A program made the translations under genes and the position numbers. The notes under the pieces were generated by a model. It ran no database searches. It saw only the letters and a list, made by a program, of their open reading frames with translations, and was not told the origin of the DNA. 64,000 nucleotides of DNA, taken from assembly GCF_022397915.1 (NCBI RefSeq), contig NZ_JAKEUO010000011.1, forward strand, positions 62,001 through 126,000, given 5' to 3'. This DNA comes from Vibrio sp. Isolate34. Lineage in GTDB: Bacteria; Pseudomonadota; Gammaproteobacteria; Enterobacterales; Vibrionaceae. Shown piece by piece: positions 28,728 through 37,796 of the stretch. Position 1 is the first letter of the stretch. Every line of letters starts with the position of its first letter.

Positions 28728-28743
28728 TATGATCCAGGTCGCA
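28728..28743. promoter_or_regulatory. CRP-like site before symporter 1
   Basis: TATGA-N6-TCGCA differs at one base in each arm from the CRP consensus TGTGA-N6-TCACA and sits beside the operator at 28706. The assignment is tentative. Confidence 0.4.
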
Positions 28744-28853
28744 TTGAATTTTACCTGCTTACGTTGCGATTATTTAAGTTATTGTTTTTAAATGAATAAA
28801 TTGTCCGCCCGATTTATTTTAGATTCAAAATAAATTGGGTCGCAAATGTTTAT

Positions 28854-28864
28854 ATGTATTACAA
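28854..28864. promoter_or_regulatory. Second island operator-like site before symporter 1
   Basis: ATGTATTACAA keeps the TGTA/TACA core and lies 148 nt upstream of the site at 28706. Two sites could allow looping or two-step repression (inference). Confidence 0.55.
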
Positions 28865-29490
28865 TATAAGCGATAAGCTTTCAGTTTGCCTTATTTATAA
28901 GATTTTAATTATAACCGTAACAAATACGCTACAACTGGGCGTGATTTTACGATGGAATTCACGTTAAATTTCAATACTCAATCGCTAAGTCATGTTTCCA
29001 ACTTTTAAGTATAGCTTATTGTTTTTAAGCCTTTATTTCTGTTTCACGTTTCCCATTTCTTTTTGATTTGACGACGGCTTTAGCGTTTAGACTCTTAGCT
29101 TGTCTAATGGGCGGAAATAAGAGTGGGAAGCCGCGCTATCTATAACAATAGCTTCAGGTTTAGGCATTGTGTCTCTTGATGGCGGTTTCTATGATGCAGG
29201 ATTCTATTGAGATGAGTTCTCTGAGGATAGCTTTCTAAGCACAGCGACAGCTCTGTGAAGCGTTGAGATAGCGTGCTACGTAATATCATCGAGTGTTAAG
29301 CTGGTGGGTAGTTTGATTAACAGGAAGGTATTGGAGAGGTCTTAATTGGGCGTAAACGTTTGGTAGAGCAGGGGATACCCTAAGTAGCTAGTTTGCTGAG
29401 TTGCTGAGTTGCTGAGTTGCTGAGTAGCTAAGTCCTCCAAACTTCCGGATACCGATAACGGCAAATACTGAATTCGCGGAACCTTAGAAA
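28865..29490. other. Intergenic stretch without recognised gene
   Basis: About 620 nt between symporter 1 and eda. I see no supported open frame. It holds only the short (TTGCTGAG)4 repeat and the eda terminator at its right end. Confidence 0.5.
29393..29424. repeat. (TTGCTGAG)x4 microsatellite
   Basis: Four perfect 8-bp copies, followed by a degenerate fifth (TAGCTAAG, 29425-29432). It is non-coding and lies 115 nt past the eda stop. Confidence 0.9.
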
Positions 29491-29521
29491 ACAAAAAGCC
29501 CCACCGAGGTGAGGCTTTATC
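29491..29521 (-). terminator. Terminator of kdgF-kdgK-eda
   Basis: On the minus strand AAAGCC-T-CACC pairs with GGTG-G-GGCTTT and runs into Ts, less than 50 nt after the eda stop. Confidence 0.85.
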
Positions 29522-29538
29522 ACTAAATCTGAAACAGA

Positions 29539-30165
29539 TTAAGCGTTAACGTGATCAACTGCGTCACGAACAAGCTTGCCTAGCTCGTCCCACTTACCTT
29601 CGTCGATAAGGTTAGTTGGAACCATCCAAGTACCGCCACACGCAAGTACAGAAGGGATAGATAGGTATTCGTCTACATTCTTCAAGCTCACACCACCAGT
29701 AGGCATGAATTTAACAGGGTAAACCGCTGTTAGTGCTTTAAGCATACCAGTACCGCCAGAAGGCTCAGCAGGGAAGAACTTCAGCGTGCGAAGACCCATT
29801 TCCATTGCTTGCTCAACTAGGCTTGGGTTGTTAACACCCGGTACGATTGCAACACCTTTGTCGATACAGTATTGAACAGTGCGAGGGTTGAAACCTGGGC
29901 TTACGATGAAATCAACACCCGCTTCGATTGATGCGTCAACTTGCTCGTTAGTCAGTACAGTACCTGAACCGATTAGCATGTCTGGGAATTCTTTACGCAT
30001 GATGCGAATCGCTTCGATTGCACATTCTGTACGTAGTGTAATTTCTGCACATGGCATGCCGTTTTCAACCAGTGCTTTGCCTAGGGGGATGGCATCTTCA
30101 GCACGGTTGATAGCGATTACAGGGATTACTTTTAGGTTTGCTAGTTGTTCATTTAATGTAGTCAT
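29539..30165 (-). CDS. eda: 2-dehydro-3-deoxyphosphogluconate (KDPG/KHG) aldolase
   Basis: Eda splits KDPG into pyruvate and glyceraldehyde-3-phosphate, the last step of the alginate monomer route. The product is 208 residues, standard for the class I aldolase. AEITLRTE holds the general-base Glu, TLKFFPAE holds the Schiff-base Lys, and GSGTVLTNEQ and MPTGGVSLKN are family signatures. It is the third gene of a kdgF-kdgK-eda operon, 73 nt behind kdgK, and is followed by a terminator. Cytoplasmic. Confidence 0.96.
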   Translation of the reverse strand: MTTLNEQLANLKVIPVIAINRAEDAIPLGKALVENGMPCAEITLRTECAIEAIRIMRKEFPDMLIGSGTVLTNEQVDASIEAGVDFIVSPGFNPRTVQYCIDKGVAIVPGVNNPSLVEQAMEMGLRTLKFFPAEPSGGTGMLKALTAVYPVKFMPTGGVSLKNVDEYLSIPSVLACGGTWMVPTNLIDEGKWDELGKLVRDAVDHVNA

Positions 30166-30238
30166 GAATTCTTTCTCACGTTAATAATGGGCCTGCTTTC
30201 AACTAAGCAAACCCTTGATTAATAGTTAAAGTGCGCAA

Positions 30239-31171
30239 TTATAGAGACAAATCAGGCGTCGCTTCTAGAGGAATGATAGCACCTGGATGCTGAATCACAG
30301 TCCCTGCCACAATGTGACCTGCCAATGCTGCATCGCGTGCGTTACCACCGCTCAAGCGTTTAGCTAAGAAGCCTGCACTGAACGAGTCGCCAGCGGCTGT
30401 TGTATCAACAATGTTGTCTACTGGGTTTGGTGCAACGTACTGAGCGCTTTGGCTTTCAACCACTAGGCAGTCTTTCGCGCCACGCTTAATGATGATCTCT
30501 TTCACACCAGATTCAGACGTACGTGCAATACACTGTTCAATGCTTTCGTCGCCGTACAACTCTTGCTCGTCATCGAACGTCAGTAGTGCTGTGTCGGTGT
30601 ACTTAAGCATTTTCAAGTACCAAGAAATCGCTTCTTGTTGGCTTTCCCAAAGTTTAGGACGGTAGTTATTGTCGAAGAATACTTGGCCGCCTTGAGCTTT
30701 GAATTTGTCTAAGAAGTTGAATAGCTGCGTGCGTCCGTTTTCTGTCAAGATAGCAAGCGTAATACCACTTAGGTAAACCGCGTCAAAAGAGAATAGCTTA
30801 TCAAGTAGAGCAGGCGTGTCTTGTTGATCAAACATGAATTTTGCAGCAGCGTCACTACGCCAGTAGTGGAAGCTACGCTCACCAGTTTCATCGGTCTCGA
30901 TGTAGTAAAGCCCTGGTTGTTTGTGATCAAGCTGAGCAATTAAGCTTGTGTCGATACCCTCTGCTTGCCACTTTTCCAACATGTCGACACTGAATGGGTC
31001 AGTACCTAACGCCGTTACATAGCTTGTTTGGATATCTTGCTCTTTTGTTAAGCGTGACAGGTAAAGTGCTGTATTCAGTGTATCGCCACCAAAACTCTGC
31101 TTAAGCCCGTCTTGTTTCTTTTGTAGCTCAACCATGCACTCGCCAATGACCGCGATGTTTAATGATTTCAT
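30239..31171 (-). CDS. kdgK: 2-dehydro-3-deoxygluconate kinase (PfkB family)
   Basis: KdgK phosphorylates 2-keto-3-deoxygluconate (KDG) at C6 with ATP to give KDPG for Eda. The 310-residue protein has the ribokinase/PfkB signatures: GGDTLNTALYLSRL near the N-terminus and DTTAAGDSFSAGFLA near the C-terminus, the latter with the catalytic Asp and anion hole. KRGAKDCLV is also typical. It lies between kdgF (34-nt gap) and eda (73-nt gap) on the same strand. Confidence 0.94.
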   Translation of the reverse strand: MKSLNIAVIGECMVELQKKQDGLKQSFGGDTLNTALYLSRLTKEQDIQTSYVTALGTDPFSVDMLEKWQAEGIDTSLIAQLDHKQPGLYYIETDETGERSFHYWRSDAAAKFMFDQQDTPALLDKLFSFDAVYLSGITLAILTENGRTQLFNFLDKFKAQGGQVFFDNNYRPKLWESQQEAISWYLKMLKYTDTALLTFDDEQELYGDESIEQCIARTSESGVKEIIIKRGAKDCLVVESQSAQYVAPNPVDNIVDTTAAGDSFSAGFLAKRLSGGNARDAALAGHIVAGTVIQHPGAIIPLEATPDLSL

Positions 31172-31205
31172 ATGCTTACCTTAGCAACTGAGGTTGCGCT
31201 ATTCA

Positions 31206-31541
31206 TTATTTTAGGAAATCTTCACGTGCAGGGTTGAAGATATCAAGAAGGATGCTGTCTTGCTCTAGAGCAACTGCACCGTGCATCATGTGTTTACGAG
31301 CAAAGTAAGCATCGCCTTCTTTAAGCACTTTCTTCTCGCCTTCGATTTCAGCTTCGAAGCTACCACGAACTACGTAACCGATTTGGTCGTGAATCTCATG
31401 AGTATGAGGGTGGCCAATCGCGCCTTTGTCAAAACATAGGTGAACAGCCATAAGATCGTCAGTGTAAGCAACGATTTTACGCTTAATGCCGCCGCCAAGT
31501 TCTTCCCATGGGTTTTCATCTAGAATAAAGAAAGAGTTCAT
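31206..31541 (-). CDS. kdgF: Cupin protein KdgF, unsaturated uronate-opening enzyme
   Basis: A 111-residue single-domain cupin. Metal ligands are visible in GHPHTHEIHDQIGYVV (three His) and in HMMHGA. KdgF proteins convert 4,5-unsaturated monouronate, the product of exolytic lyases, to the open-chain keto form (DEH), a step that was long thought to be spontaneous. First gene of the kdgF-kdgK-eda operon. The operator at 31614 is 73 nt upstream and shared with the divergent PL17 region. Assignment rests on cupin motifs, size and operon context. Confidence 0.9.
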   Translation of the reverse strand: MNSFFILDENPWEELGGGIKRKIVAYTDDLMAVHLCFDKGAIGHPHTHEIHDQIGYVVRGSFEAEIEGEKKVLKEGDAYFARKHMMHGAVALEQDSILLDIFNPAREDFLK

Positions 31542-31613
31542 TGTGTATCTCCTAATCTGTTTAAATCTTTTAAGTGTTACTTAACTGTGTTCATCATAAG
31601 GGAATGACTTCAA

Positions 31614-31624
31614 TTGTAATACAA
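31614..31624. promoter_or_regulatory. Island operator (TTGTAATACAA) before kdgF
   Basis: A full palindrome within ATTGTAATACAAT, in the divergent region between kdgF and the PL17 pair. It fits TNGTNNNACNA. Confidence 0.75.
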
Positions 31625-31638
31625 TATATCTAAAATTG

Positions 31639-31654
31639 TGTGATACCGATCAAG
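31639..31654. promoter_or_regulatory. CRP-like site in the kdgF/PL17 divergent region
   Basis: TGTGA-N6-TCAAG has a perfect left CRP half-site and a 3/5 right half. It lies 15 nt from the operator at 31614. Confidence 0.45.
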
Positions 31655-31795
31655 CGATACTTTATATAGCCTAAATAAATCAACAACTTAATAAATGCCT
31701 GTTATTTACCATTCGCTATCTACATCAATGGCTTACAGTGATTTATGTGATTCTACTCATCATTTAGCACTGAATAGCTATAATTAAAGCTCATA

Positions 31796-31806
31796 TTGTA
31801 TTACTT
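31796..31806. promoter_or_regulatory. Island operator-like site before the PL17 pair
   Basis: TTGTATTACTT has an intact left arm and a weakened right arm, 68 nt upstream of the first PL17 start. Confidence 0.55.
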
Positions 31807-31873
31807 TATATGGAGTTTGAAAATTTAATCAAAGTTTAAGCAGATAAACTCTTTATTGAGGGTGACAAAGAAT

Positions 31874-34081
31874 ATGACGACTAAACCAGTATTGTTGACT
31901 GAAGCTGAAATAGAGCAACTTCATCTTGAAGTAGGCCGTTCTAGCTTAATGGGCAAAACCATTGCAGCGAACGCGAAAGACCTAGAAGCGTTCATGCGTT
32001 TACCTATTGATGTTCCTGGTCACGGAGAAGCGGGTGGTTACGAACATAACCGCCACAAGCAAAACTACACGTACATGAACTTAGCTGGTCGCATGTTCTT
32101 GATCACTAAAGAGCAAAAGTACGCTGACTTTGTTACAGAACTACTAGAAGAATACGCAGACAAATACCTAACGTTTGATTTCCACGTACAGAAAAACACT
32201 AACCCTACAGGTCGTTTGTTCCACCAAATCTTGAACGAACACTGCTGGTTAATGTTCTCAAGCTTGGCTTACTCTTGTGTTGCTTCAACACTGACACAAG
32301 AGCAGCGTGACAACATTGAGTCTCGCGTTTTCGAACCAATGCTAGAAATGTTCACAGTTAAATACGCACACGACTTCGACCGCATCCACAACCACGGTAT
32401 TTGGGCTGTAGCCGCTGTGGGTATTTGTGGTCTTGCTCTTGGCAAGCGCGAGTACCTTGAAATGTCAGTGTACGGCATTGACCGTAACGACACTGGCGGC
32501 TTCTTAGCGCAAATCTCTCAATTGTTTGCACCTTCTGGTTACTACATGGAAGGTCCTTACTACCACCGTTACGCGATTCGCCCAACATGTGTGTTTGCTG
32601 AAGTGATTCACCGTCATATGCCTGAAGTGGATATCTACAACTACAAAGGCGGTGTGATTGGTAACACGGTACAAGCGATGCTGGCGACAGCGTACCCGAA
32701 CGGCGAATTCCCAGCTCTGAACGATGCATCTCGCACAATGGGCATCACAGACATGGGTGTTCAGGTTGCAGTGAGCGTTTACAGCAAACATTACTCATCT
32801 GAAAACGGCGTTGACCAAAACATTCTTGGTATGGCGAAGATTCAAGACGCAGTTTGGATGCACCCATGTGGTCTTGAACTATCTAAAGCTTATGAAGCGG
32901 CGTCTGCTGAGCAAGAAATCGGCATGCCTTTCTGGCCAAGTGTTGAATTGAACGAAGGCCCTGAAGGTCACAACGGCGCTCAAGGCTTTATCCGTATGCA
33001 GGATAAGAAAGGCGACGTGTCTCAGTTAGTGATGAACTACGGTCAACACGGCATGGGTCACGGCAACTTCGATACGCTGGGTATTTCTTTCTTCAACCGC
33101 GGTCAAGAAGTGTTACGTGAATACGGTTTCTGTCGTTGGGTTAACGTGGAGCCAAAATTCGGCGGTCGTTACCTAGACGAAAACAAATCTTACGCTCGTC
33201 AAACGATTGCTCACAACGCAGTAACGATTGATGAAAAATGCCAGAACAACTTTGATGTTGAACGTGCAGACGCAGTACACGGCTTACCACACTTCTTCAA
33301 AGTAGAAGACGAGCAAATCAACGGCATGAGTGCGTTTGCTAACGATCACTACCAAGGTTTTGACATGCAACGCAGCGTGTTCATGCTAAATCTTGAAGAA
33401 TTGGAATCTCCGCTACTATTGGATCTTTACCGCTTAGATTCTGAGAAAGGTGGCGAAGGCGAACACCAATACGACTACTCACATCAATATGCTGGTCAGA
33501 TTGTTCGTACTAACTTTGAATACCAAGCGAACAAAGAGCTGAACACGCTTGGCAGTGACTTCGGTTACCAACATCTATGGAACGTAGCAAGTGGCGATGT
33601 GAATGGCACGGCACTTGTGAGCTGGCTACAAAACAACACCTACTACACATGGTTAGGTGCAACGTCTAACGACAATGCTGAAGTTATCTTTACTCGCACT
33701 GGCGCGAATGACCCAAGCTTCAACCTACGTTCAGAGCCTGCCTTCATTCTACGTAGCAAGGGCGAAACAACACTGTTCGCTTCTGTTCTTGAAACGCACG
33801 GTTACTTCAACGAAGAGTTCGAGCAATCAGTCAATGCTCGCGGTGTTGTGAAAGACATCAAGGTTGTAGCGCATACAAATGTAGGTTCCGTCGTCGAAAT
33901 CACTACAGAGAAATCAAACGTGACAGTGATGATCAGCAACCAACTAGGTGCGACTGACAGCACTGAACACAAGGTAGAACTGAACGGCAAAGTATACAAC
34001 TGGACAGGCTTCTACTCAGTAGAGACAACTCTACAAGAAACAAATTCAGAAGAACTTAGCACTGCAGAGCAGGGGAAATAA
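31874..34081 (+). CDS. Oligoalginate lyase, PL17 (first of tandem pair)
   Basis: A 735-residue exolytic oligo-alginate lyase that releases unsaturated monouronate from alginate oligomers. The N-terminal half is the alpha/alpha-toroid alginate lyase domain (IHNHGIWAVAAVGICG, GYYMEGPYYHRYAIRP with candidate catalytic Asn, His and Tyr); the C-terminal half is the heparinase II/III-like beta-sandwich (EYGFCRWVNVEPKFGGRYL, QTIAHNAVTID). There is no signal peptide, so it works in the cytoplasm. ATG 31874 is preferred over TTG 31856 because GAGGG precedes it and MTTKPVLLTEAE aligns with the downstream paralog. It corresponds to the OalB/OalC class of V. splendidus. The next gene starts 2 nt after the stop. 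Confidence 0.92.
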   Translation: MTTKPVLLTEAEIEQLHLEVGRSSLMGKTIAANAKDLEAFMRLPIDVPGHGEAGGYEHNRHKQNYTYMNLAGRMFLITKEQKYADFVTELLEEYADKYLTFDFHVQKNTNPTGRLFHQILNEHCWLMFSSLAYSCVASTLTQEQRDNIESRVFEPMLEMFTVKYAHDFDRIHNHGIWAVAAVGICGLALGKREYLEMSVYGIDRNDTGGFLAQISQLFAPSGYYMEGPYYHRYAIRPTCVFAEVIHRHMPEVDIYNYKGGVIGNTVQAMLATAYPNGEFPALNDASRTMGITDMGVQVAVSVYSKHYSSENGVDQNILGMAKIQDAVWMHPCGLELSKAYEAASAEQEIGMPFWPSVELNEGPEGHNGAQGFIRMQDKKGDVSQLVMNYGQHGMGHGNFDTLGISFFNRGQEVLREYGFCRWVNVEPKFGGRYLDENKSYARQTIAHNAVTIDEKCQNNFDVERADAVHGLPHFFKVEDEQINGMSAFANDHYQGFDMQRSVFMLNLEELESPLLLDLYRLDSEKGGEGEHQYDYSHQYAGQIVRTNFEYQANKELNTLGSDFGYQHLWNVASGDVNGTALVSWLQNNTYYTWLGATSNDNAEVIFTRTGANDPSFNLRSEPAFILRSKGETTLFASVLETHGYFNEEFEQSVNARGVVKDIKVVAHTNVGSVVEITTEKSNVTVMISNQLGATDSTEHKVELNGKVYNWTGFYSVETTLQETNSEELSTAEQGK

Positions 34082-34083
34082 TA

Positions 34084-36252
34084 ATGAGCTATCAACCACT
34101 TTTACTTAACTTTGATGAAGCAGCAGAGCTTCGTAAAGAACTTGGCAAGGATAGCCTTTTAGGTAACGCACTGACTCGTGACATTAAACAAACTGACGCT
34201 TACATGGCTGAAGTTGGCATTGAAGTACCAGGTCACGGTGAAGGCGGCGGTTACGAGCACAACCGTCACAAGCAAAACTACATCCATATGGATCTAGCAG
34301 GTCGTTTATTCCTTATTACTGAGGAAACAAAGTACCGTGATTACATCGTTGATATGCTAACAGCGTACGCGACGGTATACCCAACATTGGAAAGCAACGT
34401 AAGCCGTGACACTAACCCTCCGGGTAAGCTGTTCCACCAAACGTTGAACGAGAATATGTGGATGCTTTACGCTTCTTGTGCGTACAGCTGCATTTACCAC
34501 ACTATCTCTGAAGAGCAGAAGCGCCTTATCGAAGACGATCTTCTTAAGCAAATGATCGAAATGTTCGTTGTTACTTACGCACACGACTTCGATATCGTAC
34601 ACAACCACGGCCTATGGGCAGTGGCAGCGGTAGGTATCTGTGGTTACGCGATCAACGATCAAGAATCTGTAGATAAAGCACTTTACGGTCTGAAATTGGA
34701 CAAAGTAAGCGGCGGTTTCTTAGCGCAACTTGACCAACTGTTCTCGCCAGACGGCTACTACATGGAAGGTCCTTACTATCACCGTTTTTCTCTACGTCCA
34801 ATCTACCTGTTCGCAGAAGCGATTGAACGTCGTCAGCCAGAAATCGGTATTTACGAATTTAACGATTCAGTGATCAAGACAACGTCTTACTCTGTATTCA
34901 AAACTGCATTCCCAGACGGCACATTGCCTGCTCTGAACGATTCATCGAAGACGATCTCTATCAACGATGAAGGCGTTATCATGGCGACGTCTGTGTGTTA
35001 CCACCGTTACGAGCAGACTGAGACTCTGCTTGGTATGGCTGATCACCAAAAAAATGTTTGGGTTCATGCTTCTGGTAAAACACTGTCTGACGCGGTTGAT
35101 GCAGCAGACGGCATCAAACCATTCAACTGGGGTAGCCTGTTTGTAACAGACGGCCCTGAAGGCGAAAAAGGCGGCGTAAGCATCCTTCGTCACCGTGACG
35201 AGAAAGACGACGACCCTAAGACCGCAGATACCATGGCGTTGATCTGGTTTGGTCAACACGGCAGCGACCACCAGTACCACTCTGCGCTAGACCATGGTCA
35301 CTACGACGGCCTGCACCTAAGCGTATTCAACCGTGGCCACGAAGTACTGCATGATTACGGCTTTGGTCGTTGGGTAAACGTTGAGCCTAAGTTTGGCGGT
35401 CGTTACATTCCAGAGAACAAGTCTTACTGTAAGCAGACGGTTGCTCACAACACAGTAACGGTTGATCAGAAAACACAGAACAACTTCAACACAGCGTTGG
35501 CTGAGTCTAAGTTTGGTCAGAAGCACTTCTTCGTAGCAGACGACCAGTCTCTACAGGGGATGAGCGGCACGATTTCTGAGTACTACACTGGCGTAGATAT
35601 GCAGCGCAGCGTAATTCTTGCTGACCTTCCTGAGTTCGAAAAGCCGCTAGTGATTGATGTTTACCGTATCGAAGCTGACGCTGAGCACCAGTATGACTTA
35701 CCAGTTCACCACTCTGGTCAAATCATCCGTACTGACTTCGATTACAACATGGAAACAACGCTTAAGCCATTAGGTGAAGACAACGGTTACCAACATTTAT
35801 GGAACGTTGCTTCAGGCAAAGTGAACGAAGAAGGTTCTCTAGTAAGCTGGCTACATGACAGCAGCTACTACAGCCTAGTAACCAGCGCTAATGCGGGCAG
35901 CAAAGTTATCTTTGCTCGCACTGGTGCTAACGATCCAGACTTCAACCTTAAGAGTGAGCCTGCGTTCATCTTACGTCAGTCTGGTCAAAACCACGTGTTT
36001 GCTTCTGTATTGGAGACACATGGTTACTTTAACGAGTCTATCGAAGCCTCTGTAGGCGCTCGTGGTCTTGTTAAATCAGTGTCTGTTGTTGGCCATAACA
36101 GTGTCGGGACTGTTGTGCGCATTCAAACGACATCTGGCAACACTTACCACTACGGTATTTCAAACCAAGCTGAAGATAAGCAGCAAGCAACTCACACTGT
36201 TGAGTTCGCGGGTGAGACATACTCGTGGGAAGGATCATTTGCTCAACTGTAA
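34084..36252 (+). CDS. Oligoalginate lyase, PL17 (second of tandem pair)
   Basis: A 722-residue PL17 paralog of the upstream gene with the same architecture and no signal peptide. Key segments are kept: IVHNHGLWAVAAVGICG, GYYMEGPYYHRFSLRP, YGFGRWVNVEPKFGGRY and QTVAHNTVTVD. The pair clearly arose by duplication but has diverged across the whole length, for example with a different insert around EKDDDPKTADTM, which suggests different chain-length or M/G preference (inference). Translated just after the first copy (2-nt gap), with a strong terminator about 150 nt downstream. Confidence 0.92.
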   Translation: MSYQPLLLNFDEAAELRKELGKDSLLGNALTRDIKQTDAYMAEVGIEVPGHGEGGGYEHNRHKQNYIHMDLAGRLFLITEETKYRDYIVDMLTAYATVYPTLESNVSRDTNPPGKLFHQTLNENMWMLYASCAYSCIYHTISEEQKRLIEDDLLKQMIEMFVVTYAHDFDIVHNHGLWAVAAVGICGYAINDQESVDKALYGLKLDKVSGGFLAQLDQLFSPDGYYMEGPYYHRFSLRPIYLFAEAIERRQPEIGIYEFNDSVIKTTSYSVFKTAFPDGTLPALNDSSKTISINDEGVIMATSVCYHRYEQTETLLGMADHQKNVWVHASGKTLSDAVDAADGIKPFNWGSLFVTDGPEGEKGGVSILRHRDEKDDDPKTADTMALIWFGQHGSDHQYHSALDHGHYDGLHLSVFNRGHEVLHDYGFGRWVNVEPKFGGRYIPENKSYCKQTVAHNTVTVDQKTQNNFNTALAESKFGQKHFFVADDQSLQGMSGTISEYYTGVDMQRSVILADLPEFEKPLVIDVYRIEADAEHQYDLPVHHSGQIIRTDFDYNMETTLKPLGEDNGYQHLWNVASGKVNEEGSLVSWLHDSSYYSLVTSANAGSKVIFARTGANDPDFNLKSEPAFILRQSGQNHVFASVLETHGYFNESIEASVGARGLVKSVSVVGHNSVGTVVRIQTTSGNTYHYGISNQAEDKQQATHTVEFAGETYSWEGSFAQL

Positions 36253-36403
36253 ATGATCAACACACATACCATTTAACGATGGTGTGTGCTGATGTGGTGC
36301 TTTGCGGGAACGAAGCGCCATGTCATGTTCGGTTGTAAGGGTGTTCGCATCTAAGTAACTGAACGAAACTAAAGTCGATGACAAAGAATATCGGAAATAA
36401 GTC

Positions 36404-36441
36404 AAACCGAGTAACTCGTTGCGAGTTGCTCGGTTTTTTTA
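36404..36441 (+). terminator. Terminator of the PL17 operon
   Basis: AAACCGAGTAACTCG pairs with CGAGTTGCTCGGTTT, followed by Ts. A weaker hairpin (CACACACC type, near 36262-36290) lies closer to the stop but lacks a T run. Confidence 0.88.
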
Positions 36442-36497
36442 TGTCTGCGATTTGAGAGTCATTCTTTCACGCGTACTGGAATTGACCGTGGGTAATT

Positions 36498-36577
36498 AGA
36501 GTTGCTCGAAGATAACAAGAGTGAGCCGAAGATAACTAGAGTGAGTCGAAGGTAACCAGAGTGGACTAAAGTTTAAA
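36498..36577. repeat. Four imperfect 20-bp tandem units
   Basis: Units of the form AGAGTGAGYCGAAGRTAACN start at 36498, 36518, 36538 and 36558; the last is degenerate. They lie between the PL17 terminator and the phn remnants. No coding sense is seen. Confidence 0.8.
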
Positions 36578-36619
36578 TTGAGACTGATCGATAAGGGAAT
36601 CAAGCATGAAGGGATTAAT

Positions 36620-37004
36620 GGCGATATTGATGATCGCTGGAAGCTGTTGCTCTGAACAAATCTCACAGATCAGTCGCATGATTTGACGTGCCGTACGTGG
36701 GTCAAGAGCCGCAGTTGGCTCATCAATCAACAGTAATTTGGTTTCTTAGCGAGAGCGCGCGCAATACCAACAAGTTGGCGCTGACCACCCGACAGAGCAT
36801 CGGCTCTTTTATTGGCGTGCTCTAACAATCCAACACGGTCGAGTAGGGCATAAGCGGCTTGGATATCTGACTCTGGGAAACGGCGAGTGAAGCTTTGCCA
36901 GAAATTCACATACCCTAAACGGTCTGAAAGCACGTTTTCCATTATCGTTAAACGCTCAATCAGCGCGTACTTTTGGAAGGTTATCCCAATCTCGCGGCGT
37001 GATT
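36620..37004 (-). pseudogene. Remnant of phosphonate ABC transporter ATPase (phnC-like)
   Basis: The minus strand encodes [23 protein letters not shown], then the ABC signature [20 protein letters not shown] one-base loss near 36737 follows, after which another frame gives the Walker B region [19 protein letters not shown]. The 5' end (Walker A) and the 3' end are missing. The reading [15 protein letters not shown] is typical of PhnC. A non-functional fragment. Confidence 0.8.
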
Positions 37005-37531
37005 GTCTTTGTGCGCAACACCTAAGATAGAGTTGTCGTGCGCACCAGAGAATGCCGGTTTGAAATCACGGTCAGGTTGAAGTTGGTATTCAGCATCCAA
37101 AATCGCAGAAGGTGCTTTAAAGCCAGAGTTAGAGGTTTGCGCTGTGAATGCCAGGTTCTTACCTTTTAGGTCTTCTACTTTCTCGATGCCAGAACCCGGG
37201 TGCGTGATGATTTCCATTTCGTAACCGAAAGAACCATCTTCCGCAGCCATCATGGTGAATGGTGCGAAGCCTGCGCAGTTAACTGCTAGTGGTGTAAGCC
37301 AGTGTTGAAACCCGCGATATGAAGACGACCTGAACGCATTGCTTCGATTTGAGCTGCGTTATTTTGAACAGGGAAGAATCGAACCGTCTTTTCCGTTGTT
37401 TTTTCAAGGTAGCTCAAAAACTCGCTCCACACATCAGCGTATACTGCTGGGTCTTCAACTGGCGTATAAGCAAAAATCAGCGCAGCAGTAATAGCGCTTT
37501 TAAGCGTGAGATTCGTTTTTGTCGGTTTCAT
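37005..37531 (-). pseudogene. Remnant of phosphonate-binding protein (phnD-like)
   Basis: ATG 37531 starts a signal-peptide-like segment, then QNNAAQIEAMRSGRLHIAGF. A frameshift near 37291-37300 is followed in another frame by PLAVNCAGFAPFTMMAAEDG, GYEMEIITHPGSGIEKVEDL and SNSGFKAPSAILDAEY. These are classic PhnD segments. The gene breaks off at ~37005 and joins directly to phnC-like sequence, so its 3' third and the start of phnC were lost in a deletion. Confidence 0.82.
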
Positions 37532-37796
37532 TATTTCAGTCCAATTGAGTGATTTGTTGGGAGGGAGTATAGAAATCGAGGAGGACAGAACCGATTCGTT
37601 TTGATGACGGATTTATGAATGGTGTAACATAATGTTTCTGGCTGGGTAAGGTTAGGCACTTTGTAAGTGTTTGATTAGTTGAGTAAATTAGTGGGTTATT
37701 ATTCGTTGCCATTTTACTCAATTGGCGATAGGTTGAAATACTGTTATAGTGATCCTTAAATAATACATAAACATAACATATAAAATAAGTGAACTT

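Noticed and set aside
31856..31873. Upstream TTG/GTG starts for the first PL17 gene
   Set aside because: The GAGGG ribosome binding site lies inside this stretch and the ATG at 31874 aligns with the paralog start.
36262..36290. Hairpin with CACACACC/GGTGTGTG arms considered as the PL17 terminator
   Set aside because: There is no T run after it; the hairpin at 36404-36441 is much better.
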